Notes: generated by a model from the letters alone, not told the origin. A DNA stretch of 64,000 bases from an uncultured Bacillota bacterium (GCA_927441425.1 CAKMKG010000007.1:1-64000), one strand, 5' to 3'. Shown: positions 8,508-18,255, counted from the first letter of the stretch. Numbers and translations are program-made.

Positions 8508-9200
8508 ATGAAAACAATAGGATTAATCGGAGGAATGAGCTGGGAGAGTACGATTACATACTATCAGATCATCAATGAAACGATCAAAGAACAGCTTGGA
8601 GGCTTCCACTCTGCGAAATGTATGCTCTATAGCGTGGACTTTCATGAGATCGAAGAATGCTTGACGGCAGGCAATTGGGACAGAGGCGCTGATATTTTGA
8701 CGGATGCGGCCCTTCGTCTGGAAAAAGGGGGTGCAGATTTTATCTTGATCTGTACCAATACACTGCACAAGGTTGCTGATAAAATTCAAGAAACAATATC
8801 AATCCCGATTCTGCATATTGCCGAAGTCACTGCCGGTGAATTGATCGAAAAGAAGATTGACAGAGTCGCATTGCTGGGTACAAAGTATACGATGGAGCAG
8901 GATTTTTACAAGGATCGGCTGATCAAAAACGGCATATCAGTGATGATTCCGGAGGAACAGGATCGGGAGCGAATCAATCGGATCATTTTTCAGGAACTAT
9001 GCTTAGGCATCCTATCCGACGCATCGAAAGAGGAGTATTTAAGAATCATTGACAGCATGATGGAAGAGGGCGCCCAAGGGGTGATTTTGGGCTGTACGGA
9101 AATCGGACTTCTGATCAATCAAAGGGATACGAAGGCACCGCTCTTCGATACGACGATGATTCATGGAAAACGGGCGGCACTCTTTGCAGTCGGCAAGTAA
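8508..9200 (+). CDS. Aspartate/glutamate racemase family protein
   Basis: A 230-residue PLP-independent racemase. The N-terminus IGLIGGMSWESTITYY is typical of aspartate racemase, and both catalytic cysteines are visible in LICTNTLHK and LGCTEIGLL. Placement directly after asparaginase suggests conversion of L-aspartate to D-aspartate, which is an inference. The Shine-Dalgarno sequence is AAAGGGGG. Confidence 0.9.
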   Translation: MKTIGLIGGMSWESTITYYQIINETIKEQLGGFHSAKCMLYSVDFHEIEECLTAGNWDRGADILTDAALRLEKGGADFILICTNTLHKVADKIQETISIPILHIAEVTAGELIEKKIDRVALLGTKYTMEQDFYKDRLIKNGISVMIPEEQDRERINRIIFQELCLGILSDASKEEYLRIIDSMMEEGAQGVILGCTEIGLLINQRDTKAPLFDTTMIHGKRAALFAVGK

Positions 9201-9278
9201 AACATGATTTAATTTGATTGCTTAATAAATTAATTAGTGCTATTCTATGCTAGTATACCGGATTGGGAGGTTTGTAAC

Positions 9279-9596
9279 ATGGATTGGAAATTTGTTGTGG
9301 CTTTATTTTTCGCATTAATCGTGGCAGTCTTTGCACTACAAAACGCAGGAGCGGTGGATATCAGCTTTCTGACGATGGAACTTTCCGTATCACAAGCGCT
9401 GGTTATATTGATTTCTGCAGCATTTGGAGCCTTGGTCGTCTTTCTGCTCAGCCTGTTTCGCTGGTTCATCTGCCAGTCTAAAATTAAGACCTCGGCAAAG
9501 ACCATTAACGTGCTGGAGCAGGAAAATAAGCAGTTGAAAATGAAGCTGGAAATGATGACTGCAAATCAAGAGCAGAATCCAGAACCGACAGAGTAA
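9279..9596 (+). CDS. LapA-domain (DUF1049-like) membrane protein
   Basis: A 105-residue protein with two membrane helices (about 5-22 and 37-60) and a C-terminal coiled coil (KTINVLEQENKQLKMKLEMM). The FALQNAGAVDISFL stretch between helices is characteristic of the LapA/DUF1049 family. Start ATG 9279 follows GGGAGG; the track start at 9237 adds an implausible extension. The role is unknown; family members are linked to envelope assembly. Confidence 0.8.
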   Translation: MDWKFVVALFFALIVAVFALQNAGAVDISFLTMELSVSQALVILISAAFGALVVFLLSLFRWFICQSKIKTSAKTINVLEQENKQLKMKLEMMTANQEQNPEPTE

Positions 9597-9610
9597 CAAA
9601 TATTTCCTGC

Positions 9611-9639
9611 TTGACAAACTATTTAGCGGATGTTAACAT
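9611..9639 (+). promoter_or_regulatory. Promoter of the riboflavin operon
   Basis: TTGACA (9611-9616), a 17-base spacer and TAACAT (9634-9639). It would start transcription near 9646, just ahead of the FMN riboswitch. Confidence 0.75.
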
Positions 9640-9656
9640 GTTGACAATTGAATAGG

Positions 9657-9763
9657 TTCTTCAGGGCGGGGTGTGATTCCCCACCGGTGGTAAAGCCCAC
9701 GAGCCGCAAGGCATGATTCGGTGAGATTCCGAGGCCGACAGTATAGTCTGGATGAAAGAAGAA
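9657..9763 (+). ncRNA. FMN riboswitch (RFN element)
   Basis: The conserved RFN blocks are all recognisable in order: TCAGGGCGGGGTG, CCCCACCGG, GTAAAGCCC, GAGCCGCAAGGC, GATTCGGTGAGATTCCGAGG, CCGACAGTATAGTC and GGATGAAAGAAG. The closing P1 stem pairs TTCTT at the 5' end with AAGAA at the 3' end. It should sense FMN and switch off the rib genes through the terminators that follow. Confidence 0.95.
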
Positions 9764-9796
9764 ATGAAAATACGCGAAACAGTATTGGATGACTTT

Positions 9797-9833
9797 GCTC
9801 TGAAATATATTATATATTTCAGAGCTTTTTATT
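9797..9833 (+). terminator. First terminator of the FMN riboswitch expression platform
   Basis: GCTCTGAAATATAT and ATATATTTCAGAGC form a near-perfect 14-bp inverted repeat followed by TTTTTATTT. It lies about 35 bases after the aptamer. Confidence 0.85.
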
Positions 9834-9862
9834 TAGAACCGTAGAGCCGTATACGATTTACA

Positions 9863-9887
9863 CCCTGAACTTTTGTTCAGGGTTTTT
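9863..9887 (+). terminator. Second terminator hairpin before ribD
   Basis: CCCTGAAC, a TTTT loop and GTTCAGGG form an 8-bp stem followed by TTTTT. It sits between the first terminator and the ribD ribosome site. The stretch 9597-9938 without a gene is thus filled by promoter, riboswitch and two hairpins. Confidence 0.75.
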
Positions 9888-9938
9888 GTATGCAGTAGAA
9901 ATCAACAAATTGGGTGTACTAATATGGAGGAACGGATA

Positions 9939-11111
9939 ATGGAAATTGGTTACATGAAGCGGGCATTGGAGCTGGCAGAATACGGGATGGGAAAAACAAA
10001 CCCCAATCCGTTTGTGGGTGCTGTCATCGTAAAGGAAGGCAGAATCATCGGAGAGGGCTGGCACGAGCGATACGGTCAGGCTCACGCAGAGGTGAATGCA
10101 ATCCGCGATGCAGAGGCGAACGCAATCAGCAAGGCCGAGGCCAGCGTGGAAGGAGCAACGGTCTATGTGAATCTGGAGCCTTGCTACCATACCGGGAAAA
10201 CGCCTCCCTGCACGGAGCTGCTCATAAGAAAAGGGGTAAGCCATGTTGTAATTGGAGCGCTTGATCCCAATCCTCTTGTGGCGGGCAAGGGTGTGGAAAG
10301 ACTACGGGAAGTCGGGATTAAAGTCACAATTGGAGTATTGGAACAGGATTGTAAAAAGTGCAATGAAGTGTTCTATCATTACATGGAAACGCGGCAGCCC
10401 TTTGTCGTTTTGAAAGCTGCGATGAGCCTTGACGGAAAAATTGCAGCGCCCTCCGGAGAATCCAAATGGATCACAGAGGAAGCGGCTAGAAGAGATGTGC
10501 AGCGTTTAAGAAATCGGTATTCCGCTATCATGGTGGGAATTGAAACCGTGATCAAGGATGATCCTGAGCTGACCTGCCGTCTGGAAGGAGGAAGGAATCC
10601 CCAGAGGATCATTTTAGACAGCAATCTTCGGATTCCCCTGGAAAGCAGGGTGTTGAAGGACCCGCAGAAGAATGCTTCAATGATCGTCTGTACGGAAAGG
10701 GCTTCACGGTCGAAAGCAAAGGAGCTGGAAGCCATGGGTGCGAAGCTGCTGCGTTGTGGAAGCAGAAACGAGCAGATCGACCTGGTGGATCTGATGGAAA
10801 AGCTGGGGGGCCTGTCCATAGACAGTATCCTTCTTGAAGGGGGAGCAAGGGTTAATGATTCTGCTTTTTCCCAGGGGATTATCCGTAAAATGATTTTTTA
10901 CATCGCTCCTAAAATTATTGGCGGTGAGCATTCGAAAACCGTCGTTGGCGGCGACGGAATCAAGAGTCTGGATCAGGCCTATCCGCTGATCGTCGAATCG
11001 ATGGAGCAGGTCGGGTCAGATATGAAAATCACGGCATATCAGAAGGTACCCTTGGCGATGAAGCGGATATCGAAAGAGGAGGAGAAAAACATTGTTTACG
11101 GGAATGATTGA
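9939..11111 (+). CDS. ribD: Bifunctional riboflavin deaminase/reductase RibD
   Basis: A 390-residue fusion of pyrimidine deaminase and reductase, catalysing the second and third steps of riboflavin synthesis. The deaminase zinc site is HAEV (in YGQAHAEVNAI) and EPCYHTGKTPPC; the reductase half starts near residue 150 (FVVLKAAMSLDGKIA, GIETVIKDDPELTCR, LLEGGARVNDSAF). I choose ATG 9939 with GGAGG 8 bases upstream over ATG 9924. The linker AEANAISKAEASVEGA in the deaminase is a slightly unusual insertion. The 3' end overlaps ribE by 20 bases. Confidence 0.95.
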   Translation: MEIGYMKRALELAEYGMGKTNPNPFVGAVIVKEGRIIGEGWHERYGQAHAEVNAIRDAEANAISKAEASVEGATVYVNLEPCYHTGKTPPCTELLIRKGVSHVVIGALDPNPLVAGKGVERLREVGIKVTIGVLEQDCKKCNEVFYHYMETRQPFVVLKAAMSLDGKIAAPSGESKWITEEAARRDVQRLRNRYSAIMVGIETVIKDDPELTCRLEGGRNPQRIILDSNLRIPLESRVLKDPQKNASMIVCTERASRSKAKELEAMGAKLLRCGSRNEQIDLVDLMEKLGGLSIDSILLEGGARVNDSAFSQGIIRKMIFYIAPKIIGGEHSKTVVGGDGIKSLDQAYPLIVESMEQVGSDMKITAYQKVPLAMKRISKEEEKNIVYGND

Positions 11112-11760
11112 AGAAATCGGTCACGTAGAGCGTGTGACCAAGGGGGCGAAATCCTCAAAGCTGCGAATCAAGGCCGGCGTGATGCTCGAAGGCACTCGGA
11201 TTGGCGACAGCATTTCCACAAGCGGCGTTTGCCTAACGGTTACAAAGCTGGAAGGAAGTTCCTTTGAGGCAGATGTGATGGAAGTAACCATGGGTTGCAG
11301 TAAGCTGGGGAAATTGACCGCCGGGAGCAGGGTTAATCTGGAGCGGGCTCTGGAGCTTGGAGGGAGATTCGGCGGACATATGGTTAGCGGCCACATTGAT
11401 GGCATCGGAATCATCCAATCCATAGTCCAAGAGGAGAATGCGGTATGGTTGACCATTGCCGCGGAAGAAGCCTTGCTTTGCTATATCGTGAAAAAGGGTT
11501 CAGTCGCCATCGACGGTGTAAGTCTAACCGTTGCAGCAGTGGATCATACGGAATTCAAGGTGTCCGTGATTCCCCATACGGGCAGGGAGACTACCCTGCT
11601 GCAGCAGAAAGTCGGCGATTTGGTCAATTTAGAATGCGATATGATCGGAAAATATGTTGAGAAGCTGCTTGATCGGAAATCTCCAGAACAGGGTCAATTG
11701 CAATACGAAAGCGACGAACCGCTTTCGGAAGCATTTTTAAGGGGAAATGGGTTCTATTAA
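11092..11760 (+). CDS. ribE: Riboflavin synthase alpha subunit
   Basis: A 222-residue trimeric enzyme that dismutates two molecules of 6,7-dimethyl-8-ribityllumazine. It has the expected internal duplication: [10 protein letters not shown]...HMVSGHIDG and a second copy with [15 protein letters not shown] and FKVSVIPHT. The start codon is TTG (11092), preceded by AGAGGAGGAG, which gives the family-standard MFTG terminus. It starts inside the end of ribD. Confidence 0.95.
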   Translation: MFTGMIEEIGHVERVTKGAKSSKLRIKAGVMLEGTRIGDSISTSGVCLTVTKLEGSSFEADVMEVTMGCSKLGKLTAGSRVNLERALELGGRFGGHMVSGHIDGIGIIQSIVQEENAVWLTIAAEEALLCYIVKKGSVAIDGVSLTVAAVDHTEFKVSVIPHTGRETTLLQQKVGDLVNLECDMIGKYVEKLLDRKSPEQGQLQYESDEPLSEAFLRGNGFY

Positions 11761-11792
11761 GCCATAGTGAATACGGAAACAGGAGGTTTCAA

Positions 11793-12995
11793 ATGAAAGA
11801 TCAATTCAGCAGCATAGAAAATGCGATCGAGGATATTAGACAAGGAAAAATGATCATCGTGGTGGATGATCCGGGGAGAGAAAATGAAGGCGACCTTATC
11901 ATCGCCGCCGAAAAGGCAACCCCCGAAGCAGTCAATTTTATGGTGAAGCACGCAAGGGGTCTGGTGTGTATGCCAATGGAGGGAAAAGACCTTGACCGTC
12001 TTGGTATTCCTGCCATGGTGGAAAAGAATACGGACAATCATGAAACAGCATTCACGGTATCCATTGACCATAAGGAAACCACAACAGGTATTTCCGCCTT
12101 TGAGAGAGCACAGACCATACAGGAACTGATTGAAGAGAAGGCAGGACCGGAGGACTTTCGTAGGCCGGGACACATCTTTCCGCTAAGAGGTAGAGAAGGC
12201 GGCGTACTGAAGCGTACCGGACATACGGAAGCGGCGATTGATTTTGCAAAGCTTGCAGGCCTGAAGCCGGCAGGCGTCATCTGTGAGATTCTCAAGGATG
12301 ACGGAACCATGGCAAGGACACCGGAGCTGATGGAATTCGCGAAAGAGCATGGAATAGGAATCGTTACCATTACGGATCTTGTCGCTTATCGAAGCAGAAA
12401 GGAAAGCTTGGTGGAATGTATGGTAGAGACCAGACTTCCTACAAAGCACGGAATGTTTCAAATCCGGGGTTACCAGAACAAGATCAACGGGGAGCATCAC
12501 ATTGCCTTGATTATGGGAGACATCGATGGAGAACAACCGGTTTTGACCAGAGTCCATTCGGAATGTCTGACGGGGGATGCACTGGGATCGATCCGCTGCG
12601 ACTGTGGCGATCAATTTGGTGCGGCGATGGAACAGATCGCAAAGGAAGGTCGGGGAATCCTGCTCTATATGCGTCAGGAAGGCCGGGGAATCGGTCTCAT
12701 CAATAAGTTGAAGGCCTACGCACTTCAGGACCAGGGCATGGATACGGTGGAAGCAAATCTGGCCTTGGGCTTTGAAGAGGATCTTCGAGATTACGGAATC
12801 GGAGCACAGATATTAAAGGATATCGGCGCAAGAAAGCTCAGACTGATGACCAACAATCCCAAAAAAATGAAAGGGCTGGAGGGTTATGGACTGGAGATCA
12901 CTGAACGGGTCTCCATTCAGATGGAAGCCGGTGCAGAGAACGTTTATTATCTAAAGACAAAGCAGCAGAAGCTGAATCACATGCTTACGTATTAA
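11793..12995 (+). CDS. ribBA: Bifunctional DHBP synthase / GTP cyclohydrolase II
   Basis: A 400-residue fusion feeding both precursor branches of riboflavin. The RibB part (about 1-200) has [13 protein letters not shown] and [13 protein letters not shown]. The RibA part has the zinc ligands in [17 protein letters not shown] and the RQEGRGIGL loop. AGGAGG precedes the ATG. It is the third gene of the riboswitch-controlled operon. Confidence 0.95.
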   Translation: MKDQFSSIENAIEDIRQGKMIIVVDDPGRENEGDLIIAAEKATPEAVNFMVKHARGLVCMPMEGKDLDRLGIPAMVEKNTDNHETAFTVSIDHKETTTGISAFERAQTIQELIEEKAGPEDFRRPGHIFPLRGREGGVLKRTGHTEAAIDFAKLAGLKPAGVICEILKDDGTMARTPELMEFAKEHGIGIVTITDLVAYRSRKESLVECMVETRLPTKHGMFQIRGYQNKINGEHHIALIMGDIDGEQPVLTRVHSECLTGDALGSIRCDCGDQFGAAMEQIAKEGRGILLYMRQEGRGIGLINKLKAYALQDQGMDTVEANLALGFEEDLRDYGIGAQILKDIGARKLRLMTNNPKKMKGLEGYGLEITERVSIQMEAGAENVYYLKTKQQKLNHMLTY

Positions 12996-13036
12996 AAGAA
13001 AGGAAGTAGAATGATACGCATTCGAAAGTAGAAAAA

Positions 13037-13498
13037 ATGAATTTGATTCAAGGGAATTTAATTGCACAGGGGCTAAAAATAGGAATCGCAGCCTCGCGGT
13101 TTAACGAGTTTATCGTCTCGAAGCTCATTGGCGGAGCGGAAGATGGGCTGCAGCGGCATGGGATTTTGGGAAAAGACATCGATCTTGTCTGGGTCCCAGG
13201 GGCATTTGAGCTGCCTTTCGCTGCGAAAAAGATGGTTTCAACCGGACGGTATGATGCCGTGATTTGCCTTGGCGCAGTCATAAGGGGATCCACGTCTCAT
13301 TATGAGGTGGTTTGCGCTGAGGTCTCCAAAGGCATCGCTAATGTGGGGCTTGGCGGTGAGATCCCTGTCATCTTTGGCGTCCTGACGACGGACACCATTG
13401 AGCAGGCCATCGAACGAGCCGGAACGAAAGCGGGAAATAAAGGCTTTGATGCTGCGGTATCTGCCATTGAAATGGCAAATTTGATTAAAAATCTGTAA
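13037..13498 (+). CDS. ribH: 6,7-dimethyl-8-ribityllumazine synthase
   Basis: A 153-residue icosahedral-shell enzyme. Signature stretches are [31 protein letters not shown] and FGVLTTDT; the catalytic His is in the last Tyr-adjacent region of the RGSTSHYE motif. Its own ribosome site is weak (AAAGTAGAA), whereas a six-codon ORF at 13011-13031 just upstream has a better one, so translation may be coupled. The end overlaps the convergent LuxR-type gene by 14 bases. Confidence 0.95.
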   Translation: MNLIQGNLIAQGLKIGIAASRFNEFIVSKLIGGAEDGLQRHGILGKDIDLVWVPGAFELPFAAKKMVSTGRYDAVICLGAVIRGSTSHYEVVCAEVSKGIANVGLGGEIPVIFGVLTTDTIEQAIERAGTKAGNKGFDAAVSAIEMANLIKNL

Positions 13499-15080
13499 TG
13501 ACGGAACGGGATCCTTCCTTGCGCATATTCACATAGACAAGTAGCTCTTCTCTGGAAGCGACATTCAGTTTCATATAGATCCTCTTGTTATGAGTTTTGA
13601 TCGTATTGATGCTCAAACAGAGGATCTTTGTTATTTCTTTCGCGGTATAGCCCTCCACATACAAGTTGAACACAGCACGCTCAGCCGGGGAAAGCAATTT
13701 TGTGTTCTTATCAAACTCATCGAAAACTGATTCCGGAAGTGAATCCAACCTCTTTTCCTTCTCTCTTGGTTCTTTGTTTGCTTGGGCCGCGGAAAGGAAC
13801 GCAATCAAATCATCGATCTCCGCAACGTTGGTTCTTGAAACATAATCGTTGGACTTAATAATTTCAATTCCTCTGGCAAAAGGCATTAGAAATAGTTTGC
13901 TTAAAAAAAAGGAAATCGTGATTCCAATCACTAAAAGACCGAAAAAGAGTGAAAGTAGCTTCAGATTCAGGGAAACGACGGAGGCGGAGATGTCTTCGTC
14001 GGGAAGAACCACTGCTGCCGTCCATTTTTCGGTTTCAAAGGCAGAGCCGTCCGGATAAAGTGAGACAGGAGTGTGAAGACCGCTGTAAAGCGCTCCGTCC
14101 GACTGCCGATAGGAATAGAAGGGTTGATCTTTCCGAATGGTCAATATTTGATTTTGTTCTTTAAAGCTTCTTATGGAATATCCACCCGAAACGAGCGCCT
14201 CTGAGACGGAAAGCTCCTGATCGGATCCGGGTGATAGAATACAGATTGCACGCTGGGAGAGTTCATTGCCGGGCATATGGGACAGCTTGAAGAGCATGGA
14301 GCTGACCTCAAAACCGCAGACGCCAAAAACATTTCCCTCGGAATCGATCAAGGGAGCGGAGCAGAGCATAACCTGCTCCGTTGTGCCGGGAAGTGTGATG
14401 GCATTGCTCCAGTAATATAAGCGTGACAGAGGCAACGCCGTTTCTCTTGCCGCATTGAACGGGGCCTGAAAGTAAGCTGCATCGTCTATGCCGAATTCCA
14501 TTCTCCACTGGGAGTGCAGTGTGACATCGTTTTGCCTACCGACGCTTGGAAAACCGCGGAGAATCAAGATATATTCGGAAGCAGCACTTAAAATATTAGG
14601 CTCCATATTTTTGATATATAAGCCAGTTCTGGAATCGGACGCATTCTCCAGAGATGGATTGACGGTGGCATTTAAAATAAAAAAAACACCACTGACCTTT
14701 GCCTTTTCCATGGCAAATAAGCTCTTGTCATACTGTGATTTGATCAAAGCTTCCAGCAGTTCCGGGTGATTTCGCAATGTCGCAGTGGTGCTCCCCCGGA
14801 GTGCCAGTTCGTTTTCGATATCCAGTGATAGATCCTTTGAGAATGCGACAGTATGGGCCGAAACGAGTCCGAATTGCTCGCCGACCTCGTTTTTAAAATG
14901 GTTCAGCTCCATCCTCATATCTTTTTCTGCTTCTCTGAGTCCTGCCGTGAAGGTGCCTGTAATCACAAGAATGACAATGACACTGAAAAGAATCGAAATG
15001 ATCAGCAATGTCAAAAGCAGAAAAAGCTTGAGGCGAAGGGTAAATGCCGTTCCATTGGATCCTGAGTATAGCTTCTTCAA
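13485..15080 (-). CDS. Membrane-anchored LuxR-type regulator with extracytoplasmic sensor
   Basis: A 531-residue one-component regulator. Membrane segments at about 16-40 and 372-396 flank a large outside domain (about 45-370) that looks Cache-like (a long N-terminal helix, then [17 protein letters not shown]). After the second segment lies a short linker and a LuxR/GerE helix-turn-helix (about 462-522: [36 protein letters not shown]). The start codon is TTG preceded by AGGTGAAC. It follows the solute-binding protein gene by 14 bases. No receiver domain is present, so it would act while membrane-bound. Confidence 0.85.
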   Translation of the reverse strand: MKKLYSGSNGTAFTLRLKLFLLLTLLIISILFSVIVILVITGTFTAGLREAEKDMRMELNHFKNEVGEQFGLVSAHTVAFSKDLSLDIENELALRGSTTATLRNHPELLEALIKSQYDKSLFAMEKAKVSGVFFILNATVNPSLENASDSRTGLYIKNMEPNILSAASEYILILRGFPSVGRQNDVTLHSQWRMEFGIDDAAYFQAPFNAARETALPLSRLYYWSNAITLPGTTEQVMLCSAPLIDSEGNVFGVCGFEVSSMLFKLSHMPGNELSQRAICILSPGSDQELSVSEALVSGGYSIRSFKEQNQILTIRKDQPFYSYRQSDGALYSGLHTPVSLYPDGSAFETEKWTAAVVLPDEDISASVVSLNLKLLSLFFGLLVIGITISFFLSKLFLMPFARGIEIIKSNDYVSRTNVAEIDDLIAFLSAAQANKEPREKEKRLDSLPESVFDEFDKNTKLLSPAERAVFNLYVEGYTAKEITKILCLSINTIKTHNKRIYMKLNVASREELLVYVNMRKEGSRSVITDF

Positions 15081-15094
15081 ATATGTTCACCTGC

Positions 15095-16474
15095 CTATTC
15101 GGTAAAACCTTCTAATGCGTTCTTCGTGGCCTCTCGGAATGCCGTATCCTCATCGGTAGTTTTCAAGAGCTCCAGGTAGGCAGCTCTAAAATGGGCAGCG
15201 TTGTTCATCAGTTCTTCCGTATAGTTCTTCTGCAAGACATCGACCCCATCAAATAAAGGAGGGATATAGAAATCATAATCAGCCTGCATTTTTATGGAGG
15301 TTCTTAATAGGGACTGAATATTTTTATCCTCGATGGAACTGATCTCCTTTGTCATCATCTCGCCAAAGGCTTCCTGTGTAACGGGAAGATAACCGGTAGA
15401 GGAAACGAAATGAAGGTTGTTTTCCGGACTTGTAAACCACTTCAGGAAAATGCTCGCCGCAAAAGCTTTCTTCTCATCTGTACCGGATACGACCATGCCG
15501 CCGCCTCTCTGCATGGCGATCTTTTCTCCTTCCGGAAATGATGGATATGGTAGAATCATGAGCTCTACACGTTCCGTTGTGTTATCGGGATAGGTCACCA
15601 CGGGGTCAAAGAAAAGAACGCCTGCAGTGGAACCGGTGGAGCAGATGATTTCGCCGGTTTTAAACAAGTCTGAGGCATAGCCGTCAAAGACAGCAAAATG
15701 GCCGCGTACAGCGGAATCGAAAAAGAAGCTCCATACCTTTTTAAATGCATCTTGGGAATAATTTGGCTGTCCTTCATCGATAAAGTCACTGCCTAATTGT
15801 CTGCACCCGATCTGGGTCAGATTGAAAAGAGAATCGGAGTGGTAAAACGCTTTCCCATCGCTGGGAGTATCCGGTGTTTGCGCATCGGTCCATTCATAAT
15901 AAAGAGCAGCAGTATTTGCAATCCCTTCAAAGGTAGATAAGGCTTCATAGGTAGCTCCTGTGTCCTTGGCAAACCGATCAAAGACTGTCTTGTTCAGGAA
16001 AGTGACTTCCGTTGATTTTGCGATTGGAAATATGTAAAGCCGTTCGGTACCCAATGTTCCTTCCTCGATAAAACGGGGAAGATAGGCAGCCAGTTCTTCT
16101 TGGGTAAATAGGTTGGTCAAGTCTGTTAAAAGACCTTTTTCAGCGAGGATCACTGCAGTTTTCGGATTAGCAGTCGTAATGTCCGGCATTTCCGGTGCCC
16201 CCGTATCCCCATTTGCAATCATGACCAGCTTTTCATGAAGTGCGTTAGAGCTGGAGATAGAAGTAACGTTGATGATGATCCCCTTTTCTGCTCCCAGAGT
16301 TTCATTGAATTCGTCTACCATGCTGTCCATGGTTTCCTTCATCTGGCCCCCATAGTTGTGCCATAGCGTTAAAGTGACCGGTTCTTTTGGGTCCAGTCCA
16401 CGTTCATTCCGACAGCCGGTTTGAAAGCCAAATAGTAATATAAGACAGCTAAAAACAAGTATCACATTTTTCAT
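15095..16474 (-). CDS. Extracellular solute-binding lipoprotein, ABC sugar-type (family 1)
   Basis: A 459-residue lipoprotein: signal peptide with lipobox FQTGC near residue 21, then the family-1 binding-protein pattern (VTLTLWHNYGGQMKETM, FPIAKSTEVTFLNK, AASIFLKWFTSPENN, TGYLPV). I start at ATG 16474, with AGGAGGATATCC upstream, not at 16549. No permease or ATPase genes are nearby. It is immediately followed by a membrane LuxR-type regulator, which suggests a sensing rather than transport role. Confidence 0.85.
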   Translation of the reverse strand: MKNVILVFSCLILLFGFQTGCRNERGLDPKEPVTLTLWHNYGGQMKETMDSMVDEFNETLGAEKGIIINVTSISSSNALHEKLVMIANGDTGAPEMPDITTANPKTAVILAEKGLLTDLTNLFTQEELAAYLPRFIEEGTLGTERLYIFPIAKSTEVTFLNKTVFDRFAKDTGATYEALSTFEGIANTAALYYEWTDAQTPDTPSDGKAFYHSDSLFNLTQIGCRQLGSDFIDEGQPNYSQDAFKKVWSFFFDSAVRGHFAVFDGYASDLFKTGEIICSTGSTAGVLFFDPVVTYPDNTTERVELMILPYPSFPEGEKIAMQRGGGMVVSGTDEKKAFAASIFLKWFTSPENNLHFVSSTGYLPVTQEAFGEMMTKEISSIEDKNIQSLLRTSIKMQADYDFYIPPLFDGVDVLQKNYTEELMNNAAHFRAAYLELLKTTDEDTAFREATKNALEGFTE

Positions 16475-16681
16475 GGATATCCTCCTGTCATTTGATTGAT
16501 GGACCATGTCCACAAGATATTGTAACATACAACGATGCCTCGGACACATTATTTGTTAAAATCACCCTGAAAATCACCCCTGAAAAGGATTGTCCGTCAC
16601 CCCAAAGGTGATTACAAAAATATCCGAGGAGAATAAAATGGAAGCAGATAAAATAATTATATCTGGAAGGAGGAACGAAGA

Positions 16682-17065
16682 ATGGATGAAATGAATGATA
16701 AAAAAGGCATGGATCCGACAGAAACCTATGAGGAAGAGGACATTAAGCAAAACAAAACGATGGCGGGCTTGGCTTATATCTTATTTTTCCTGCCGCTTAT
16801 TGTTTGTAAGGATTCCAAGTTCGGAAGATTTCATGCAAATCAGGGATTGTTGCTTCTTATTTTAAGTGTTGTCGGTTACATTGCAATTTCCATTGTAACG
16901 ACAATACTGGCGACCATTACCTGGAGACTGTTTGGATTCATAACATTGCTTTACAGTATTTACGGCCTGTTTATTATGGCAATTGCAATCTACGGACTTG
17001 TGAACGGATTGAATGGCAAAGTGAAAGAACTTCCGGTTATCGGCAAATATCGAATTATTCAATAA
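16682..17065 (+). CDS. Small membrane protein, DUF4870/Tic20-like
   Basis: A 127-residue protein with an acidic N-terminus and three membrane segments (about 28-45, 55-80 and 83-105). The stretch MAGLAYILFFLPLIVC...FGRFHANQGLLLLI is the pattern of the DUF4870/Tic20-like family. GGAAGGAGG precedes the ATG. It opens a six-gene cluster with lipoproteins and zinc-ribbon proteins. Function unknown. Confidence 0.75.
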   Translation: MDEMNDKKGMDPTETYEEEDIKQNKTMAGLAYILFFLPLIVCKDSKFGRFHANQGLLLLILSVVGYIAISIVTTILATITWRLFGFITLLYSIYGLFIMAIAIYGLVNGLNGKVKELPVIGKYRIIQ

Positions 17066-17082
17066 GAAAGAAGGATTATGTT

Positions 17083-17748
17083 ATGAAAAGGATTCTCATT
17101 CTACTGCTTATTCTGGTTCTGTTTTCGGCTATGATGATGACCGGCTGTGGAGGCTCGGAAAGTGAATCAGATGCCAGTCAGGTAGAAAATGAACAGAACG
17201 AACAAAGTGAGGCAGCCTCCGAAGAGCTTGACGGTATGGGGGATCTTTTATCCGCCGCTTATGTGGATATGATGGCGGATAACGAATACCTGATGTCATA
17301 TAAGGCAACAATGGATTTTGAAGGTCAATCAATGGAGATTGAGGCCACTGTTGCCGCTGTTGGTGACGATATGGCGATGGCCACCAGCGGAGAAGGCTTT
17401 GAAAGCAACATGATTATCAAGGGCGACAAAATTTATATGGTTGACCATGGGAACAAAATGGTTACCTCCTGGATCCAGGACCAAGATATGATGGACTCCA
17501 CGGAAACGGGGACCTTCGACGCGGAAGGTATTACGTATATCGGCAGTGGGGAGGAGGACGGACTGATCTTTGAAGAATATTCTACCTTGGATGGCAGTGT
17601 AAAGTACTATTTTCAAGGAAAAGAGCTTGTCAAAATTGCGGTCACCACAGAGGGTCAGACCATGATGATGGAAATTATTGAATTGAGTGACGATGTACCT
17701 GCAAGCATGTTTGAAATCCCGGCAGGCTATCAGCAGGTTGAAATGTAA
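17083..17748 (+). CDS. Lipoprotein, LolA/DUF4412-like fold
   Basis: A 221-residue lipoprotein with signal peptide and lipobox MMTGC near residue 22, then a Ser/Glu/Gln-rich spacer. The rest is a beta-rich domain ending in VPASMFEIPAGYQQVEM, a tail typical of DUF4412 and LolA-like proteins. The mature protein is acidic and rich in methionine. It lies 17 bases after the DUF4870-like gene. Confidence 0.75.
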   Translation: MKRILILLLILVLFSAMMMTGCGGSESESDASQVENEQNEQSEAASEELDGMGDLLSAAYVDMMADNEYLMSYKATMDFEGQSMEIEATVAAVGDDMAMATSGEGFESNMIIKGDKIYMVDHGNKMVTSWIQDQDMMDSTETGTFDAEGITYIGSGEEDGLIFEEYSTLDGSVKYYFQGKELVKIAVTTEGQTMMMEIIELSDDVPASMFEIPAGYQQVEM

Positions 17749-17766
17749 GAGGGGAGATGAAAATCC

Positions 17767-18234
17767 ATGTCAAATGATCTATTCGGTGGCTTGATGAAGG
17801 GCCTCGGTACTTTTATGCCGAAGGATGATCCCAATGTAAAGCTGTTTCAGTCCCAAAGTGAAATCAGTGAACTTCAAAACAGAGAGCTGGAGCTCTTCGC
17901 GGATATTGGAAAAAAGATATATCCAGACATAAAAGATAAGGATGAATATGCAGATCTAGTCGTAGAGCTGCAGTTTACACAGAAAAAGCTACGATTGGCC
18001 CAGGATGCGCTGCAGGAGGCAAAGAGTGTCAAGACGGAACAGGAATTAAAAGAACAGGAGCAGCTGAAAATAAGGACCTGTCCCAATTGCGATACGCTGA
18101 ATCCGGAAGGCATTAAATTCTGTCAGGAATGCGGTGCCAAGCTGAACCAGTCCACAAAGGTAACATGTGCAGGATGCGGAGCCGAATTTCAGGCGGGCAC
18201 AAGATTTTGCGGGGAATGCGGCAGCCAGATCTAG
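17767..18234 (+). CDS. Coiled-coil protein with two C-terminal zinc ribbons
   Basis: A 155-residue soluble protein. Residues about 35-100 form a long charged helix (AQDALQEAKSVKTEQELKEQ). Two CxxC...CxxC ribbons follow: CPNCDTLNPEGIKFCQECG and CAGCGAEFQAGTRFCGECG. Such ribbons mostly mediate protein contacts. It belongs to a run of three zinc-ribbon genes. Confidence 0.8.
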   Translation: MSNDLFGGLMKGLGTFMPKDDPNVKLFQSQSEISELQNRELELFADIGKKIYPDIKDKDEYADLVVELQFTQKKLRLAQDALQEAKSVKTEQELKEQEQLKIRTCPNCDTLNPEGIKFCQECGAKLNQSTKVTCAGCGAEFQAGTRFCGECGSQI

Positions 18235-18255
18235 CGAAGAGAAAGGAGAAAAGGT

